This document shows positions 35,874 through 48,362 of a stretch of 64,000 nt of DNA, piece by piece (positions within the stretch are counted from its first letter, which is position 1; every line of letters begins with the position of its first letter). The notes under the pieces were generated by a model. It was given only the letters and a program-made list of their open reading frames with translations, was not told the DNA's origin and did not search any database. The DNA is from Bacillus sp. FJAT-44742 (lineage in GTDB: Bacteria > Bacillota > Bacilli > Bacillales > Marinococcaceae). The position numbers and the translations under genes are program-made. The stretch spans positions 2,861,645-2,925,644 of the forward strand of contig NZ_KZ454936.1 in NCBI RefSeq assembly GCF_002797315.1. Reading direction: 5' to 3'.

Positions 35874-37271
35874 TTACCCGATGGAACCTTCCATTTCAAA
35901 GCGGATAAGACGGTTCATCTCTACCGCATACTCCATTGGCAGTTCTTTTGTAAATGGTTCGATAAAGCCCATTACGATCATTTCTGTCGCTTCTTCTTCA
36001 GAAATTCCGCGGCTCATCAAATAAAATAACTGATCCTCTGACACTTTAGAAACTGTCGCTTCGTGCTCAAGAGTAATGTTGTTATTAAGAATTTCGTTGT
36101 AAGGAATTGTATCGGAGGTAGACTCGTTGTCCATGATAAGAGTATCACACTCAATCTTGGACTTGGATCCTTCAGACTTACGTCCAAAGTGAGCAATTCC
36201 CCGATACGTTACCTTACCCCCGTGTTTAGAAATTGATTTTGAAACGATGGTTGAAGAGCAATTCGGTGCTAAATGCATTACCTTTGCACCGGCATCCTGA
36301 TGCTGCCCTTTCCCGGCAATGGCAATGGAAAGAATTGTACCTTTTGCTCCTTCGCCTTTCATAATGACGGCTGGATACTTCATCGTCAGCTTTGAACCGA
36401 TATTACCGTCAACCCACTCCATGGTAGCACCAGCTTCAGCAACTGCACGCTTTGTTACCAGGTTAAAGATGTTAGGTGCCCAGTTCTGGATGGTTGTATA
36501 ACGGCAGTAAGCGTCCTTTTTAACGATGATTTCAACCACTGCACTATGCAGAGAGTTTGTGGAATAAACTGGCGCTGTACATCCTTCTACATAGTGTACA
36601 GAGCTGCCTTCATCCGCAATAATAAGTGTACGCTCAAACTGACCCATGTTCTCAGAGTTAATACGGAAATAAGCCTGTAGAGGTGTATCAGTTTTCACGC
36701 CTTTTGGAACATAGATAAAGGATCCGCCGGACCACACAGCTGAATTCAAGGCAGCAAATTTGTTATCCGATGGAGGAATCACTGTACCAAAGTGCTTACG
36801 GAAAATTTCTTCGTCCTCTTTCATCGCTGTATCCGTATCTTTAAAGATAATTCCTTGAGCTTCAAGGTCTTCTTGCATATTGTGATAGACCACTTCTGAT
36901 TCATACTGAGCGGATACACCAGCAAGATATTTCTGTTCTGCTTCAGGAATCCCCAATTTATCAAATGTGTTCTTAATTTCTTCTGGTACTTCGTCCCAAG
37001 ACTTTTCGGAGCGCTCAGAAGGCTTAACATAATAAGTGATCTCATCGAACTTCAATTCTGCAAGATCTCCGCCCCACTGAGGCATAGGCATTTTGTAAAA
37101 CTGCTCTAGAGACTTCAACCGGAAGTTCAGCATCCATTCCGGCTCTTCTTTGATTTTTGAAATTTGACGGACTATCTCTTCAGTAAGCCCGCGCTCTGAA
37201 CGATAAATCGATACGTCTTTGTCATGAAAGCCGTATTTATATTCGCCGATTTCAGGCATTTTCTTAGCCAT
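35874..37271 (-). CDS. sufB: Fe-S cluster assembly protein SufB
   Basis: The 465-residue protein equals B. subtilis SufB in length and shows [19 protein letters not shown], given here as [15 protein letters not shown], and [14 protein letters not shown]. SufB forms the SufBC2D scaffold that builds Fe-S clusters. The ATG at 37271 has AAGGAGGG seven bases upstream. It is last in sufCDSUB, about 110 bases after sufU. Confidence 0.97.
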   Translation of the reverse strand: MAKKMPEIGEYKYGFHDKDVSIYRSERGLTEEIVRQISKIKEEPEWMLNFRLKSLEQFYKMPMPQWGGDLAELKFDEITYYVKPSERSEKSWDEVPEEIKNTFDKLGIPEAEQKYLAGVSAQYESEVVYHNMQEDLEAQGIIFKDTDTAMKEDEEIFRKHFGTVIPPSDNKFAALNSAVWSGGSFIYVPKGVKTDTPLQAYFRINSENMGQFERTLIIADEGSSVHYVEGCTAPVYSTNSLHSAVVEIIVKKDAYCRYTTIQNWAPNIFNLVTKRAVAEAGATMEWVDGNIGSKLTMKYPAVIMKGEGAKGTILSIAIAGKGQHQDAGAKVMHLAPNCSSTIVSKSISKHGGKVTYRGIAHFGRKSEGSKSKIECDTLIMDNESTSDTIPYNEILNNNITLEHEATVSKVSEDQLFYLMSRGISEEEATEMIVMGFIEPFTKELPMEYAVEMNRLIRFEMEGSIG

Positions 37272-37380
37272 GTGAAAACCCTCCTTAAAAGTAGCATGCG
37301 ATGCATGCTTATAAAATCCCAAGTCCCGAAGTCAGCCTTCTGTACCTAACTTTCTTCTTCAGGTACAAAACGCCTTCTTC

Positions 37381-40350
<2,970 letters not shown>

Positions 40351-40361
40351 GATATAACCTC

Positions 40362-41153
40362 CTACGCTTGCGTTTCTTGGCCGACTTTTTCATCTTCAAT
40401 GCCAAGCTCTTCTTTAATCCAGTCATAGCCTTCTGCTTCCAGGCGCTCAGCAAGTTCTGCCCCGCCGGTTTTCACAATACGTCCTTGCATCATGACATGG
40501 ACTTTATCAGGAGTGATGTAGTTCAATAGACGCTGGTAGTGAGTGATAATTAAACAGCCAAACTCAGGCCCTCTCATGTCGTTAACTCCATTAGAAACGA
40601 CTTTTAAGGCATCAATATCAAGACCAGAGTCAATTTCATCAAGAATAGCGATCTTTGGTTCAAGCATAAGAAGCTGAAGAATTTCGTTACGCTTTTTCTC
40701 TCCACCGGAAAAGCCTTCATTCAGGTAACGCTGGGAGAAAGCCTGGTCCATATCAAGAACGTCCATTTTTTCATCCATTTTGCGGATAAATTTCATAAGA
40801 GAGATTTCTTTTCCTTCTTCTCGGCCTGCATTAATGGCTGAACGCATGAAATCAGCATTTGTTACGCCAGCGATTTCACTCGGGTACTGCATAGCCAGGA
40901 AAAGCCCCGCTCTTGCACGCTCATCTACTTCCATATCCAAAACGTCTTCTCCGTCTAAAAAGACTTTACCGCTCGTAATTTCATATTTAGGATGCCCCAT
41001 AATAGCAGAAGCAAGGGTAGATTTCCCCGTACCGTTAGGTCCCATAATTGCGTGTATTTCCCCACCGTTAATTTCAAGGTTAAAATCTTTGATAATTTCT
41101 TTTCCTTCAATAGCTACATGAAGATTTTCGATCTTAAGGTTAGGTGCTGACAT
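40362..41153 (-). CDS. sufC: Fe-S cluster assembly ATPase SufC
   Basis: The 263-residue ABC ATPase has Walker [10 protein letters not shown], the signature SGGEKKR and Walker [13 protein letters not shown]. SufC powers the SufBC2D scaffold; it is not a transporter despite its fold. It is the first gene of the operon, with ATGGAGG upstream of the ATG. The C-terminus has an acidic extension (IEDEKVGQE). Confidence 0.97.
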   Translation of the reverse strand: MSAPNLKIENLHVAIEGKEIIKDFNLEINGGEIHAIMGPNGTGKSTLASAIMGHPKYEITSGKVFLDGEDVLDMEVDERARAGLFLAMQYPSEIAGVTNADFMRSAINAGREEGKEISLMKFIRKMDEKMDVLDMDQAFSQRYLNEGFSGGEKKRNEILQLLMLEPKIAILDEIDSGLDIDALKVVSNGVNDMRGPEFGCLIITHYQRLLNYITPDKVHVMMQGRIVKTGGAELAERLEAEGYDWIKEELGIEDEKVGQETQA

Positions 41154-41204
41154 CTAAAAATACCTCCATATTTATAAATATAATGGGTGACTTGCATACC
41201 CCTT

Positions 41205-41236
41205 ATTCTCAATTTATTCTCATTATAATTTTATAA
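41205..41236 (-). promoter_or_regulatory. suf promoter region with direct repeats (candidate regulator site)
   Basis: On the minus strand TATAAT (41224-41229) can serve as -10 with a weak -35 17 bases upstream. Directly downstream, TGAGAAT occurs twice 11 bases apart (plus-strand ATTCTCA at 41205 and 41216). TTATAATTTTATAA (41223-41236) resembles a PerR/Fur-like box. The placement fits repression of suf by an iron or peroxide sensor, but this is not established. Confidence 0.35.
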
Positions 41237-41721
41237 CAAATCCAAACTAAGTTCAAGGAGTTACCACTATCCCTGTGTTGTTAAACATAATCTTTCCCTA
41301 GTTTACCTTGAATAACTACTATGTTACAACTATCGCGGGCAAGAAGTTTCATCGTACCATATGTCCTGAAGATTGAATATATTTAAAAAAGTTCTCACTA
41401 TGTGCCTTCCTGCCCGAAGGTGAGGATTTATTCTATGTTTGTAAACACGTATTTTTTTATTGTAACAAATCTTTGCAAAAAAGGAGAGAAGCGTTTAAGA
41501 AACCTGTCAGCTGGTCCTTCATATTTAAGGCAGAAAGGGACGTAAAAGAACAGAGGGGCACCGCCGCTCTGTTCTGTTTATACGCTCAATCTTACAACCC
41601 TTCTTCCATAGGACCCTTCACCTTACAGAAAGGCTGTTTTGAAAATTTTGCGCAAGTAAACATGTAACCGGGACACCCCTTCCCTTCTTGTAACATGACT
41701 GCCTAAGAAAAGGCGTTCAAA
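41237..41721. other. Intergenic region between sufC and yurZ
   Basis: The main structure is the hairpin GAACAGAG...CTCTGTTC at about 41549-41577, without a strong T run. A plus-strand frame (41473-41667) preceded by GGAGAG-like sequence was not accepted as a gene. The left part holds the suf promoter. Confidence 0.4.
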
Positions 41722-42099
41722 TTAGTGAGTATTTTGCTGAAGGTCCTGAATGGCTTCTTGTACGAGAGTCACTGCCTGACTCATGGCAGCCCCGCCTCCA
41801 AAGGCAGCGGTCACTCCTAAGGCTTCTAATATCTCCTTTTCACTGCATCCCTGGTCCAGACATCCCTGTGTATGATAAATAATACAATACTCATCTTGTG
41901 AATATACACTTAGGCCTAGAGCAATCAGCTGTTTTTCTTTTTGAGACAATTCCCCTTCTTCAAAACACGCTTCAGTAAAAGCATTATATTTACGCGCAAT
42001 ATGAGGAATCTGCTCAGTAAAGTGTCCTAAACCCGCTTTGTAGTCATGCAATGCTTGTTGAATTAGTGATGTTTCCTGGTTATCCTGCGATTGATTCAT
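41722..42099 (-). CDS. yurZ: Carboxymuconolactone decarboxylase-family protein YurZ
   Basis: The 125-residue helical protein is of the AhpD/CMD family (EKQLIALGLSVYSQDEYCIIYH with the usual central E..C..H arrangement, quoted here as DEYCIIYH) and matches YurZ next to the suf genes in B. subtilis. It may be a peroxide-related reductase, but the role is unknown. AAGGAGGAG precedes the ATG at 42099. Confidence 0.87.
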   Translation of the reverse strand: MNQSQDNQETSLIQQALHDYKAGLGHFTEQIPHIARKYNAFTEACFEEGELSQKEKQLIALGLSVYSQDEYCIIYHTQGCLDQGCSEKEILEALGVTAAFGGGAAMSQAVTLVQEAIQDLQQNTH

Positions 42100-42297
42100 T
42101 ATCGTTCTCCTCCTTAATCTCCATATCAAACTTTAGGGTTTACAAAAATTCCATGTTCATACACAAAGAGCTCTTTTTCTGTAACCTGTGCCTTTCCTTT
42201 ATTCTCAGGCGAATACAGGCCCTACCCTTTTCAGTGAGGAAGGACCTTACCGTTTCTTTACCATACATATAAAATAAGAGAATACGTTCATTAATAA

Positions 42298-42332
42298 TAA
42301 AAAATGCCGGCTCCTTCAAGGAACCGGCATTT
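42298..42332 (-). terminator. Terminator of the met operon
   Basis: AAATGCCGG and CCGGCATTT with CTCCTTCAAGGA inside form a hairpin with a T run on the minus strand, 10 bases behind metQ. Confidence 0.9.
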
Positions 42333-42342
42333 CACTCTATTA

Positions 42343-43254
42343 TTATTCGTTAACAGGAACCACAGACCCATCATATTCTTCAAGAATAAAATCTTGAACC
42401 TCTTCAGAACGAAGCACTTCGACTAACGTTTGAATTGCTTCATTATCTTCATCGCCGCTGCGCACAGCAATAACATTCACATATGGGTTATCATCTGGAG
42501 ATTCAATAGCAATAGCATCTTCAGCTGGTGATAAGCCGTGGTCGATCGCATAATTGGAGTTAATAAGAACAGCATCGCCTTCGTTATTATCAAAAGCCTG
42601 TGGAAGCATTGCCGCTTCTACGTTATCACGAAAATCAAGGTCTCTAGGGTTTTCTTCAATATCATCAATGGTAGCTTCCACACCTGCCCCTTCAGTTAAG
42701 GTGATAAGCCCTTCGTCTTCAAGCATGGATAAGATTCTTCCATGGTCAGCCACTGAGCTGCTCATGATAATTTCAGCACCTTCAGGCAAGTCATCTAAGC
42801 TGTCATACTCCTGAGAGTAAACACCAATCGGCTCAATATGAATTCCACCCGCATTTTCAAAATCATAGCCATGCTCCTCAATTTGAGACTCAAGGTATGG
42901 GATGTGCTGGAAATAGTTAGCGTCCAGCTCTTCTTGATCAAGCGCCTGGTTAGGAACGATATAATCATTAAACGTTCTAATATCAAGAGTAATACCTTCT
43001 TCTTCAAGTTGATCAGATGCAAATTCTAAGATTTCAGCATGAGGGACATTCGAAGCTCCAATTGTGAGCTCCTGCTCCTCTTCCTCTGTAGCATCAGTAT
43101 CATCTTCTTCAACGCCCTCTTCTGCTTCTTCTACGTCAACCTCTGTGCCGTTACCTTCACCATCTCCTGCAGTATCGTCCTCCTCGGCTGTGCCGCAGGC
43201 TGCCAGAACAAGTACTAATGCAAACACAGATAAAACATGCAATAAATACTTCAT
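42343..43254 (-). CDS. metQ: Methionine-binding lipoprotein MetQ
   Basis: The 303-residue protein has a lipoprotein signal ending in LAACGTAEE (Cys21) followed by about 45 very acidic residues and then the NlpA/MetQ domain (TIGASNVPHAEIL, DANYFQHIPYL). It delivers methionine to MetNP. The ATG at 43254 has AAAGGAGG upstream. The acidic linker is unusually long and fits a protein exposed to high salt. A 16-base gap separates it from metP. Confidence 0.95.
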   Translation of the reverse strand: MKYLLHVLSVFALVLVLAACGTAEEDDTAGDGEGNGTEVDVEEAEEGVEEDDTDATEEEEQELTIGASNVPHAEILEFASDQLEEEGITLDIRTFNDYIVPNQALDQEELDANYFQHIPYLESQIEEHGYDFENAGGIHIEPIGVYSQEYDSLDDLPEGAEIIMSSSVADHGRILSMLEDEGLITLTEGAGVEATIDDIEENPRDLDFRDNVEAAMLPQAFDNNEGDAVLINSNYAIDHGLSPAEDAIAIESPDDNPYVNVIAVRSGDEDNEAIQTLVEVLRSEEVQDFILEEYDGSVVPVNE

Positions 43255-43270
43255 GTACGTGTCTCCTCCT

Positions 43271-43939
43271 TTATCTTTTATCAATTGTATGTGTAAGCCG
43301 ATCGCCAATCCATTGTAGAACAAATACAATAATCAGGATGGCAATGGTAGCCACTAAGGTAACATCGGGATTATTCCGCTGGAAACCCTCCCGGAAAGCT
43401 AAATCTCCCAGTCCGCCTGCACCAATTACTCCAGCCATGGCCGTATAGCTTACTAAAGCTATTGCTGTTACTGTAATACCGGAAATCAATGCTGGCATCG
43501 ACTCAGGCAATAAAACTTTGAAAATAATCTGCTGCTGATTTGCTCCCATAGACTGAGCCGCTTCAATGACACCTTTATCCACTTCACGGAGTCCAATTTC
43601 AACCATACGGGCGTAAAATGGTGCTGCCCCGATAATAAGTGCCGGCAAGGCCGCGCTTGGCCCAAGCATTGTCCCTACTATAATGGTTGTCAGGGGAATC
43701 AGCAGGATAATTAATATAATGAAAGGAATAGACCTGAATAAATTTACAAAACCAGCAATAATGCTGTTTATAAACCTGTTTTCCCACAGGTTCCCCTTGC
43801 CCGTAAGGTAAAGGAGAAGTCCTAGTAAAATACCAAGAACAAACGTAGCTGCTACCGATATAAGACTCATATAAATCGTTTCTACAGTAGCATCCCACAT
43901 CCGCTCCCAATGTACATTCGGAAACAGAGTCTCAATCAT
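43271..43939 (-). CDS. metP: Methionine ABC transporter permease MetP
   Basis: The 222-residue permease has five or six membrane helices and the ABC permease EAA-type loop EAAQSMGANQQQIIFKVLLPE, in part as EAAQSMGANQQ. With MetN and MetQ it imports methionine. The start overlaps the end of metN by eight bases; GGAGG lies inside metN. Confidence 0.96.
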   Translation of the reverse strand: MIETLFPNVHWERMWDATVETIYMSLISVAATFVLGILLGLLLYLTGKGNLWENRFINSIIAGFVNLFRSIPFIILIILLIPLTTIIVGTMLGPSAALPALIIGAAPFYARMVEIGLREVDKGVIEAAQSMGANQQQIIFKVLLPESMPALISGITVTAIALVSYTAMAGVIGAGGLGDLAFREGFQRNNPDVTLVATIAILIIVFVLQWIGDRLTHTIDKR

Positions 43940-44957
43940 TTTTTAACACCTCCGCCTCCACTTGCTGCTCTTTAATAAACTGAAGAGCACTTTGCAAATT
44001 GCTTTCCGTTCCATCCAGACGGACAAACAAGGTGCCATAGCTCCCTTCCCTTGTCTGTGAAATCTTTCCTTGAAGAATATTAACACTCACCTGGAACTTC
44101 TGGATGATTTCAGTCATTAAAGGCTGTTCGGCATCATCACCTACAAAGGTAAGCTTTAGGATGGGGCCGCCTTCTGTTCCTTTTAACAGTTCAGAAATTG
44201 CTTCCATTGTTTCTTCAGGTTCAGTAATTTGTTTCACAAATTCTTTGGTCATCTCTTGCTTAGGGTTGCGGAAGACATCAAGAACAGGCCCCTCTTCTAC
44301 CACTTTTCCACCTTCCATAACCGCTACATGGTGGCAGATTTTTCGAATGACATGCATCTCATGGGTAATAAGGACAATGGTCAAGCCAAGCTTTTGATTA
44401 ATATCCACTAGTAAGTCAAGTATAGAATCTGTAGTCTTAGGATCAAGAGCGGACGTCGCCTCATCGCACAACAGCACTTTAGGGTTATTCGCAAGAGCGC
44501 GGGCAATGCCTACTCTTTGCTTTTGTCCCCCGCTAAGCTGAGAAGGATAGGCATCCCCTCTTCCCTCCAGGCCGACTAGCTTAATAAGTTCGTTAACTCT
44601 TGCCCGCCTTTCTTCTTTTGGCGCTCCGGCAATTTCTAAAGGAAAAGCAATATTTTCGGCAACCGTTCGGGACCAAAGCAGATTGAAATGCTGGAATATC
44701 ATGCTGATCTCCTGCCTGGCTTTTCTTAATGACCTTCCTTTTAAGTTGGACATATTATTGCCGGCCACAGTGACCTCGCCTTCACTTGGTCGCTCAAGCA
44801 TATTAAGCATCCGAATCAATGTACTTTTGCCGGCTCCACTGTACCCAATGACACCATAAATTTCGCCTTCTTCTATTGTAAGGTTCACCCCGTCAACTGC
44901 AGTGACCGTTCCACTTTTTGTACTAAAAATCTTTTTTAAGTTTTTTAACGTAATCAT
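43932..44957 (-). CDS. metN: Methionine ABC transporter ATP-binding protein MetN
   Basis: The 341-residue protein has Walker A GYSGAGKST, signature LSGGQKQR, Walker B LLCDEATSALD and a C-terminal NIL domain (about 265-341) that senses methionine and inhibits transport. AAGGGTGG precedes the ATG at 44957. Transcription passes a SAM riboswitch upstream. Confidence 0.96.
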   Translation of the reverse strand: MITLKNLKKIFSTKSGTVTAVDGVNLTIEEGEIYGVIGYSGAGKSTLIRMLNMLERPSEGEVTVAGNNMSNLKGRSLRKARQEISMIFQHFNLLWSRTVAENIAFPLEIAGAPKEERRARVNELIKLVGLEGRGDAYPSQLSGGQKQRVGIARALANNPKVLLCDEATSALDPKTTDSILDLLVDINQKLGLTIVLITHEMHVIRKICHHVAVMEGGKVVEEGPVLDVFRNPKQEMTKEFVKQITEPEETMEAISELLKGTEGGPILKLTFVGDDAEQPLMTEIIQKFQVSVNILQGKISQTREGSYGTLFVRLDGTESNLQSALQFIKEQQVEAEVLKND

Positions 44958-45120
44958 ATAGACCACCCTTGGGTATTTTAAATCCTATTATACTTATCTG
45001 GAAACTTAGTTCCCTTTCCGTTATAAGCACTTGATTTCCAGGAACCAAGTGCACCTTAATTAAAGAAGCTTTCTGCAGCTTCTTAATGTTTTCTTTTAAG
45101 TAACAAACAGCACAGAAACG

Positions 45121-45282
45121 AAAAAAACCTTCTGCTTATCAGTGAGCAGAAAGGTCCTGTATATGCGCCTTTCTCTCATCTTGCAACGCTCAGCGGGCAT
45201 TGCAGGAATTGGCACCTTATCAACTCACATTGACGGTTGCCGGGCTTCAACGGGCCTTTCCCTCCACCACTCTTGATAAGAG
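45121..45282 (-). promoter_or_regulatory. SAM-I (S-box) riboswitch with terminator upstream of metNPQ
   Basis: On the minus strand the aptamer reads CTCTTATCAAGAG (P1 start), GTGGAGGGA, GCCCGTTGAAGCCCGGCAACC, here in parts, GGTGCCAATTCC and the closing GATGAGAG (45173-45180) that pairs with CTCTTATC. A strong terminator CCTTTCTGCTC...GCAGAAGG with seven T follows (45121-45155). With SAM bound the met genes are switched off. Two more short hairpins lie between it and metN. Confidence 0.95.
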
Positions 45283-45320
45283 CATTAAATTGTTTTCTAC
45301 AATATTCAACACTAAATTGA

Positions 45321-45349
45321 ATATTAGCACGGGAAATAAAGAGTGTCAA
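45321..45349 (-). promoter_or_regulatory. Sigma-A promoter of the S-box/metNPQ operon
   Basis: TTGACA (45344-45349) and TAATAT (45321-45326) are 17 bases apart on the minus strand, about 40 bases before the S-box aptamer. Confidence 0.78.
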
Positions 45350-45382
45350 CACAATGACAAGGTGGGTTATTTTACCTGGTCA

Positions 45383-45478
45383 GGTGCCTGGCACCTCAGC
45401 TTATTGTAATATTTCTTCCCCTTTATCTAAGGGGTTAGGCCTAATTTGTGTTACATCAAGGCCTTGGTGCCTGACACC
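45383..45478. repeat. Palindrome-bracketed intergenic repeat, copy 2
   Basis: GGTGCCTGGCACC (45383-45395) and the variant GGTGCCTGACACC (45466-45478) bracket a core with TTGTAATATTT near the left and TTTGTGTTACA near the right. It lies between the met promoter and the gcvH terminator. Confidence 0.75.
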
Positions 45479-45482
45479 AATT

Positions 45483-45511
45483 AAAAAAGCACCCATTTAC
45501 AGGGTGCTTAT
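45483..45511 (-). terminator. Terminator after gcvH
   Basis: AAGCACCC-ATTTACA-GGGTGCTT with six T on the minus strand, 10 bases behind the gcvH stop. Confidence 0.9.
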
Positions 45512-45521
45512 GTACCGTTGA

Positions 45522-45905
45522 TTAGTCTTCGCTAACCATTTCTTCATACTCTTCAGCGGACATAAGTTGGTCAAGCTCACTTTTGTCGGATGGCTCAACA
45601 ACAATCATCCATGCTTTTTCATAAGGTGAGTCATTAACAAATTCAGGAGAATCGTCAAGGTCTTCGTTCACCTCTACTACTTTTCCGCTTACTGGCGCAT
45701 ACAATTCAGATACGGTTTTTACAGACTCAACGCTTCCAAAAGGCTCGTCTGCTTCTACTTCGTCTCCCTCTTCTGGAAGCTCTACAAAAACGATGTCTCC
45801 CAGCTCTGATTGTGCGAAGTCAGTAATTCCAATGCGGACTTTGCCGTCTTCCTCTTTTACCCACTCATGTTCCTCTGAATACTTTAATTCTTTTGGCAGA
45901 TTCAT
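45522..45905 (-). CDS. gcvH: Glycine cleavage system H protein
   Basis: The 127-residue protein has the lipoylated lysine K63 in [15 protein letters not shown] and the N-terminal EHEWV. It shuttles the aminomethyl group in glycine cleavage and is also a lipoate relay protein in Bacillus, made active by LipA (26 kb). TGGAGGG precedes the ATG. It is monocistronic here. Confidence 0.97.
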   Translation of the reverse strand: MNLPKELKYSEEHEWVKEEDGKVRIGITDFAQSELGDIVFVELPEEGDEVEADEPFGSVESVKTVSELYAPVSGKVVEVNEDLDDSPEFVNDSPYEKAWMIVVEPSDKSELDQLMSAEEYEEMVSED

Positions 45906-45958
45906 AATTATCCCTCCATTTCAACTTCTTTTTTGAAAGTAGGCTGCCCTGACAGGCA

Positions 45959-46318
45959 TTACCTCTTCCATAATTCCTCAAATTGCTCTTCTTTAAACCC
46001 TACTGACACCTTTGTTCCATCGGTTACAATGGGTCGTTTGAGGAGCATACCGTCTGAAGCCAGAATATCCAGAAGCTCGTCCTCACCCGCTGTCTTCACC
46101 TTGTCCTTTAGGCCAAGTTCACGGTATTTCTTGCCGCTCGTATTAAAAAACTTACGAAGCTCAAGTCCGCTCTTTTCATAAAGCTCCTTGACCTGGTCAC
46201 GGCTGGGAGGATCTTCGACGATATGGTACTCATTATAATCGATACCATGCTCTTCTATCCAACGTTTTGCTTTTCGGCATGTGCCGCATGTAGGATACCC
46301 ATAATACGTTAAGCTCAT
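45959..46318 (-). CDS. yusI: ArsC/Spx-family thioredoxin-fold protein YusI
   Basis: The 119-residue protein has C11 and C14 in YPTCGTCRKAKRW and the KRPIVTDG segment shared by the Spx/MgsR/ArsC-like family. It is likely a reductase-like protein or regulator; its role is unknown. GGGGAG precedes the ATG. Position next to gcvH equals B. subtilis yusI. Confidence 0.9.
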   Translation of the reverse strand: MSLTYYGYPTCGTCRKAKRWIEEHGIDYNEYHIVEDPPSRDQVKELYEKSGLELRKFFNTSGKKYRELGLKDKVKTAGEDELLDILASDGMLLKRPIVTDGTKVSVGFKEEQFEELWKR

Positions 46319-46556
46319 CTTTTACTTTCTCCCCTTTTTGATAAAATCCTTCTTTATTATATCTTATCTTTTAGCAGAAAGAGAAATAAGTAAATTTGTA
46401 AAAGGAACCTGGAAAAGCACAGTGTAAAAAGCTTGTTAAATGGACAAAGAAGCCCCATAGGGACTTCTTTGCCTCACTTAGCAGAGAGGAGATTACCTTT
46501 CAAAGAAAGGAGATATATTATATTGAGGTTATAAAACCCCAAATTGAATAACAAAG

Positions 46557-48341
46557 TTACACAACGTATTTTTCTTCTTTAAGGACACGTTCAGCGATTT
46601 CCCGCTTTTTCGTTACCACATTGATTGGAGTATGACGAACTAGCTTACGTAAAATGCCCAGCATGGACCGGAGGGTATCGCCTTCTTCCATGTGAACCAG
46701 AGATTCTTTTGCATTTGCTTCAATCCGGTTCATCGCTTCCTGGCAGAACACCTGGGTTAGCAAAAGCTTGTTGCCTTCTTTGCTTTCGCCATTTTTATTA
46801 ATTGCTTTTTCTGTTCTGAGGATGACAGATTCCATGGCATAGATATCACTTACAATGTCAGCAACATTTATCAGAAGCTCTTGCTCTTTTTCCAAGTCTT
46901 GAGCATACTTTTGAGCTCCGTTTCCCGCCACCATGAGGAAGATCTTTTTCGCATTGCCTAGGAGATACTTCTCTTGTTCCAAAGCAGCATCACCAGGATC
47001 TTCCGGCATCATCATCATAAGCTCTTCCTGAAGCCCCTGGGCTTTCTCAAGGAGAGGAAGTTCTCCTTTCATTGCTTTTCTCATAATGGTGCCAGGCACC
47101 AGCATACGGTTTATTTCATTTGTGCCTTCAAATATGCGGTTGATGCGGGAATCACGGTATGCTCGTTCCACTTCATATTCGGCCATAAAGCCATAGCCCC
47201 CGTGAATTTGAACAGCTTCATCAACCACATAATCCAAAACCTCGGACCCGAAGAATTTATTCAAGGAGCATTCAATGGCGTATTCTGCAATTGATGTAGC
47301 AACCTTTCCTCCGTCTTCCTGTTCTTCATCTGTAAGTTTGCCAAGCTGCTCTTCAAAAAGCCCGCCTGTGCGGTAAATGGAACTTTCAGCCGCATAAGTC
47401 TGCACAGCCATCGTTCCAAGCTTTTCCTGAATGGCAGTAAATTTTCCGATCGGAGTTTTAAACTGCTTGCGCTCATTCGCATAAGCAGCCGCCAGCTCAA
47501 TCCCTCGTTTTGAACCTCCTACACATCCTACCCCGAGCTTATAACGCCCTACATTTAAGATATTAAATGCAATCACGTGTCCCCGGCCGATTTCGCCAAG
47601 GACATTCTCGGCAGGAACCTTTGCATCTTCCAAAATTAAGGTACGCGTAGAAGAACCTTTAATCCCCATTTTCTTTTCCTCTGGTCCGGTGCTTACTCCG
47701 TCATACTCTTTTTCCACGATAAAAGCAGTGAATTTTTCTCCATCAATTTTTGCGTATACCACAAAGATGTCAGCAAAAGCGGAGTTCGTGATCCATTGCT
47801 TTTCCCCGTTTAGAATGTAATGTGTACCTTCTTCATTTAATACTGCAGTGGTCTTTGCTCCAAGAGCATCTGAACCAGAACTTGGCTCTGTCAGAGCATA
47901 GGCTGCAATTTTTTCTCCAGACGAGAGCGGAGGTAAATATTTTTTCTTTTGCTCTTCATTTCCAAAAAATACGATAGGCAGAGAACCAATTCCAACATGT
48001 GCCCCGTGGCTTAAAGAAAAGGCTCCAGCACGGGAGAATTTTTCTGTGATAAGAGAGGAACTGATTTTGTCCAGCCCCAGCCCTTCATACTTCTCGGGCA
48101 CATCTGCTCCCAACAGCCCAAGTTCTCCGGCTTTAGTCAGCAGGTTGCGCGAAATGTCAAACTGGTGATTCTCTATTTCATCGATATGAGGAACAACCTC
48201 CCCCACAACAAACTCTTCTGTCGTTTTTGCTATCATTTTATGCTCTTCACTAAAATCCTCTGGTGTAAATACCTGGTCAGCTCTTACTTCTTCAATTAAA
48301 AATCCTCCGCCTTTAACCCCTAACTCTGTAGTGCTGCTCAT
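46557..48341 (-). CDS. fadE: Acyl-CoA dehydrogenase FadE
   Basis: The 594-residue flavoenzyme has an acyl-CoA dehydrogenase core (YALTEPSSGSDA, GYGFMAEYEVERAYRD, IFEGTNEINRML) and an extra helical C-terminal domain, as in B. subtilis FadE (YusJ). It starts fatty-acid beta-oxidation. The second of two close ATGs (48341) fits the GGGGGT RBS better. A hairpin without a T run (46445-46471) lies downstream. It is last in the fadN-fadA-fadE operon. A copy of the 13-base palindrome falls at 47088-47100 within the codons for VPGT. Confidence 0.95.
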   Translation of the reverse strand: MSSTTELGVKGGGFLIEEVRADQVFTPEDFSEEHKMIAKTTEEFVVGEVVPHIDEIENHQFDISRNLLTKAGELGLLGADVPEKYEGLGLDKISSSLITEKFSRAGAFSLSHGAHVGIGSLPIVFFGNEEQKKKYLPPLSSGEKIAAYALTEPSSGSDALGAKTTAVLNEEGTHYILNGEKQWITNSAFADIFVVYAKIDGEKFTAFIVEKEYDGVSTGPEEKKMGIKGSSTRTLILEDAKVPAENVLGEIGRGHVIAFNILNVGRYKLGVGCVGGSKRGIELAAAYANERKQFKTPIGKFTAIQEKLGTMAVQTYAAESSIYRTGGLFEEQLGKLTDEEQEDGGKVATSIAEYAIECSLNKFFGSEVLDYVVDEAVQIHGGYGFMAEYEVERAYRDSRINRIFEGTNEINRMLVPGTIMRKAMKGELPLLEKAQGLQEELMMMMPEDPGDAALEQEKYLLGNAKKIFLMVAGNGAQKYAQDLEKEQELLINVADIVSDIYAMESVILRTEKAINKNGESKEGNKLLLTQVFCQEAMNRIEANAKESLVHMEEGDTLRSMLGILRKLVRHTPINVVTKKREIAERVLKEEKYVV

Positions 48342-48362
48342 TTTCATACCCCCATCTATATA

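Noticed and set aside
41473-41667. Small plus-strand gene between sufC and yurZ
   Set aside because: It would start with TTG, spans a hairpin, and the peptide is not recognisable.
43064-43318. Serine-rich plus-strand frame
   Set aside because: It is the complement of the acidic E/D linker of MetQ, which produces S-rich antisense frames.
45165-45290. T-box leader
   Set aside because: The S-box core (GGAGGGA, GCCCG, GGCAACC, GGTGCCAATTCC) is complete, while no T-box TGGNACCGCG motif is present.
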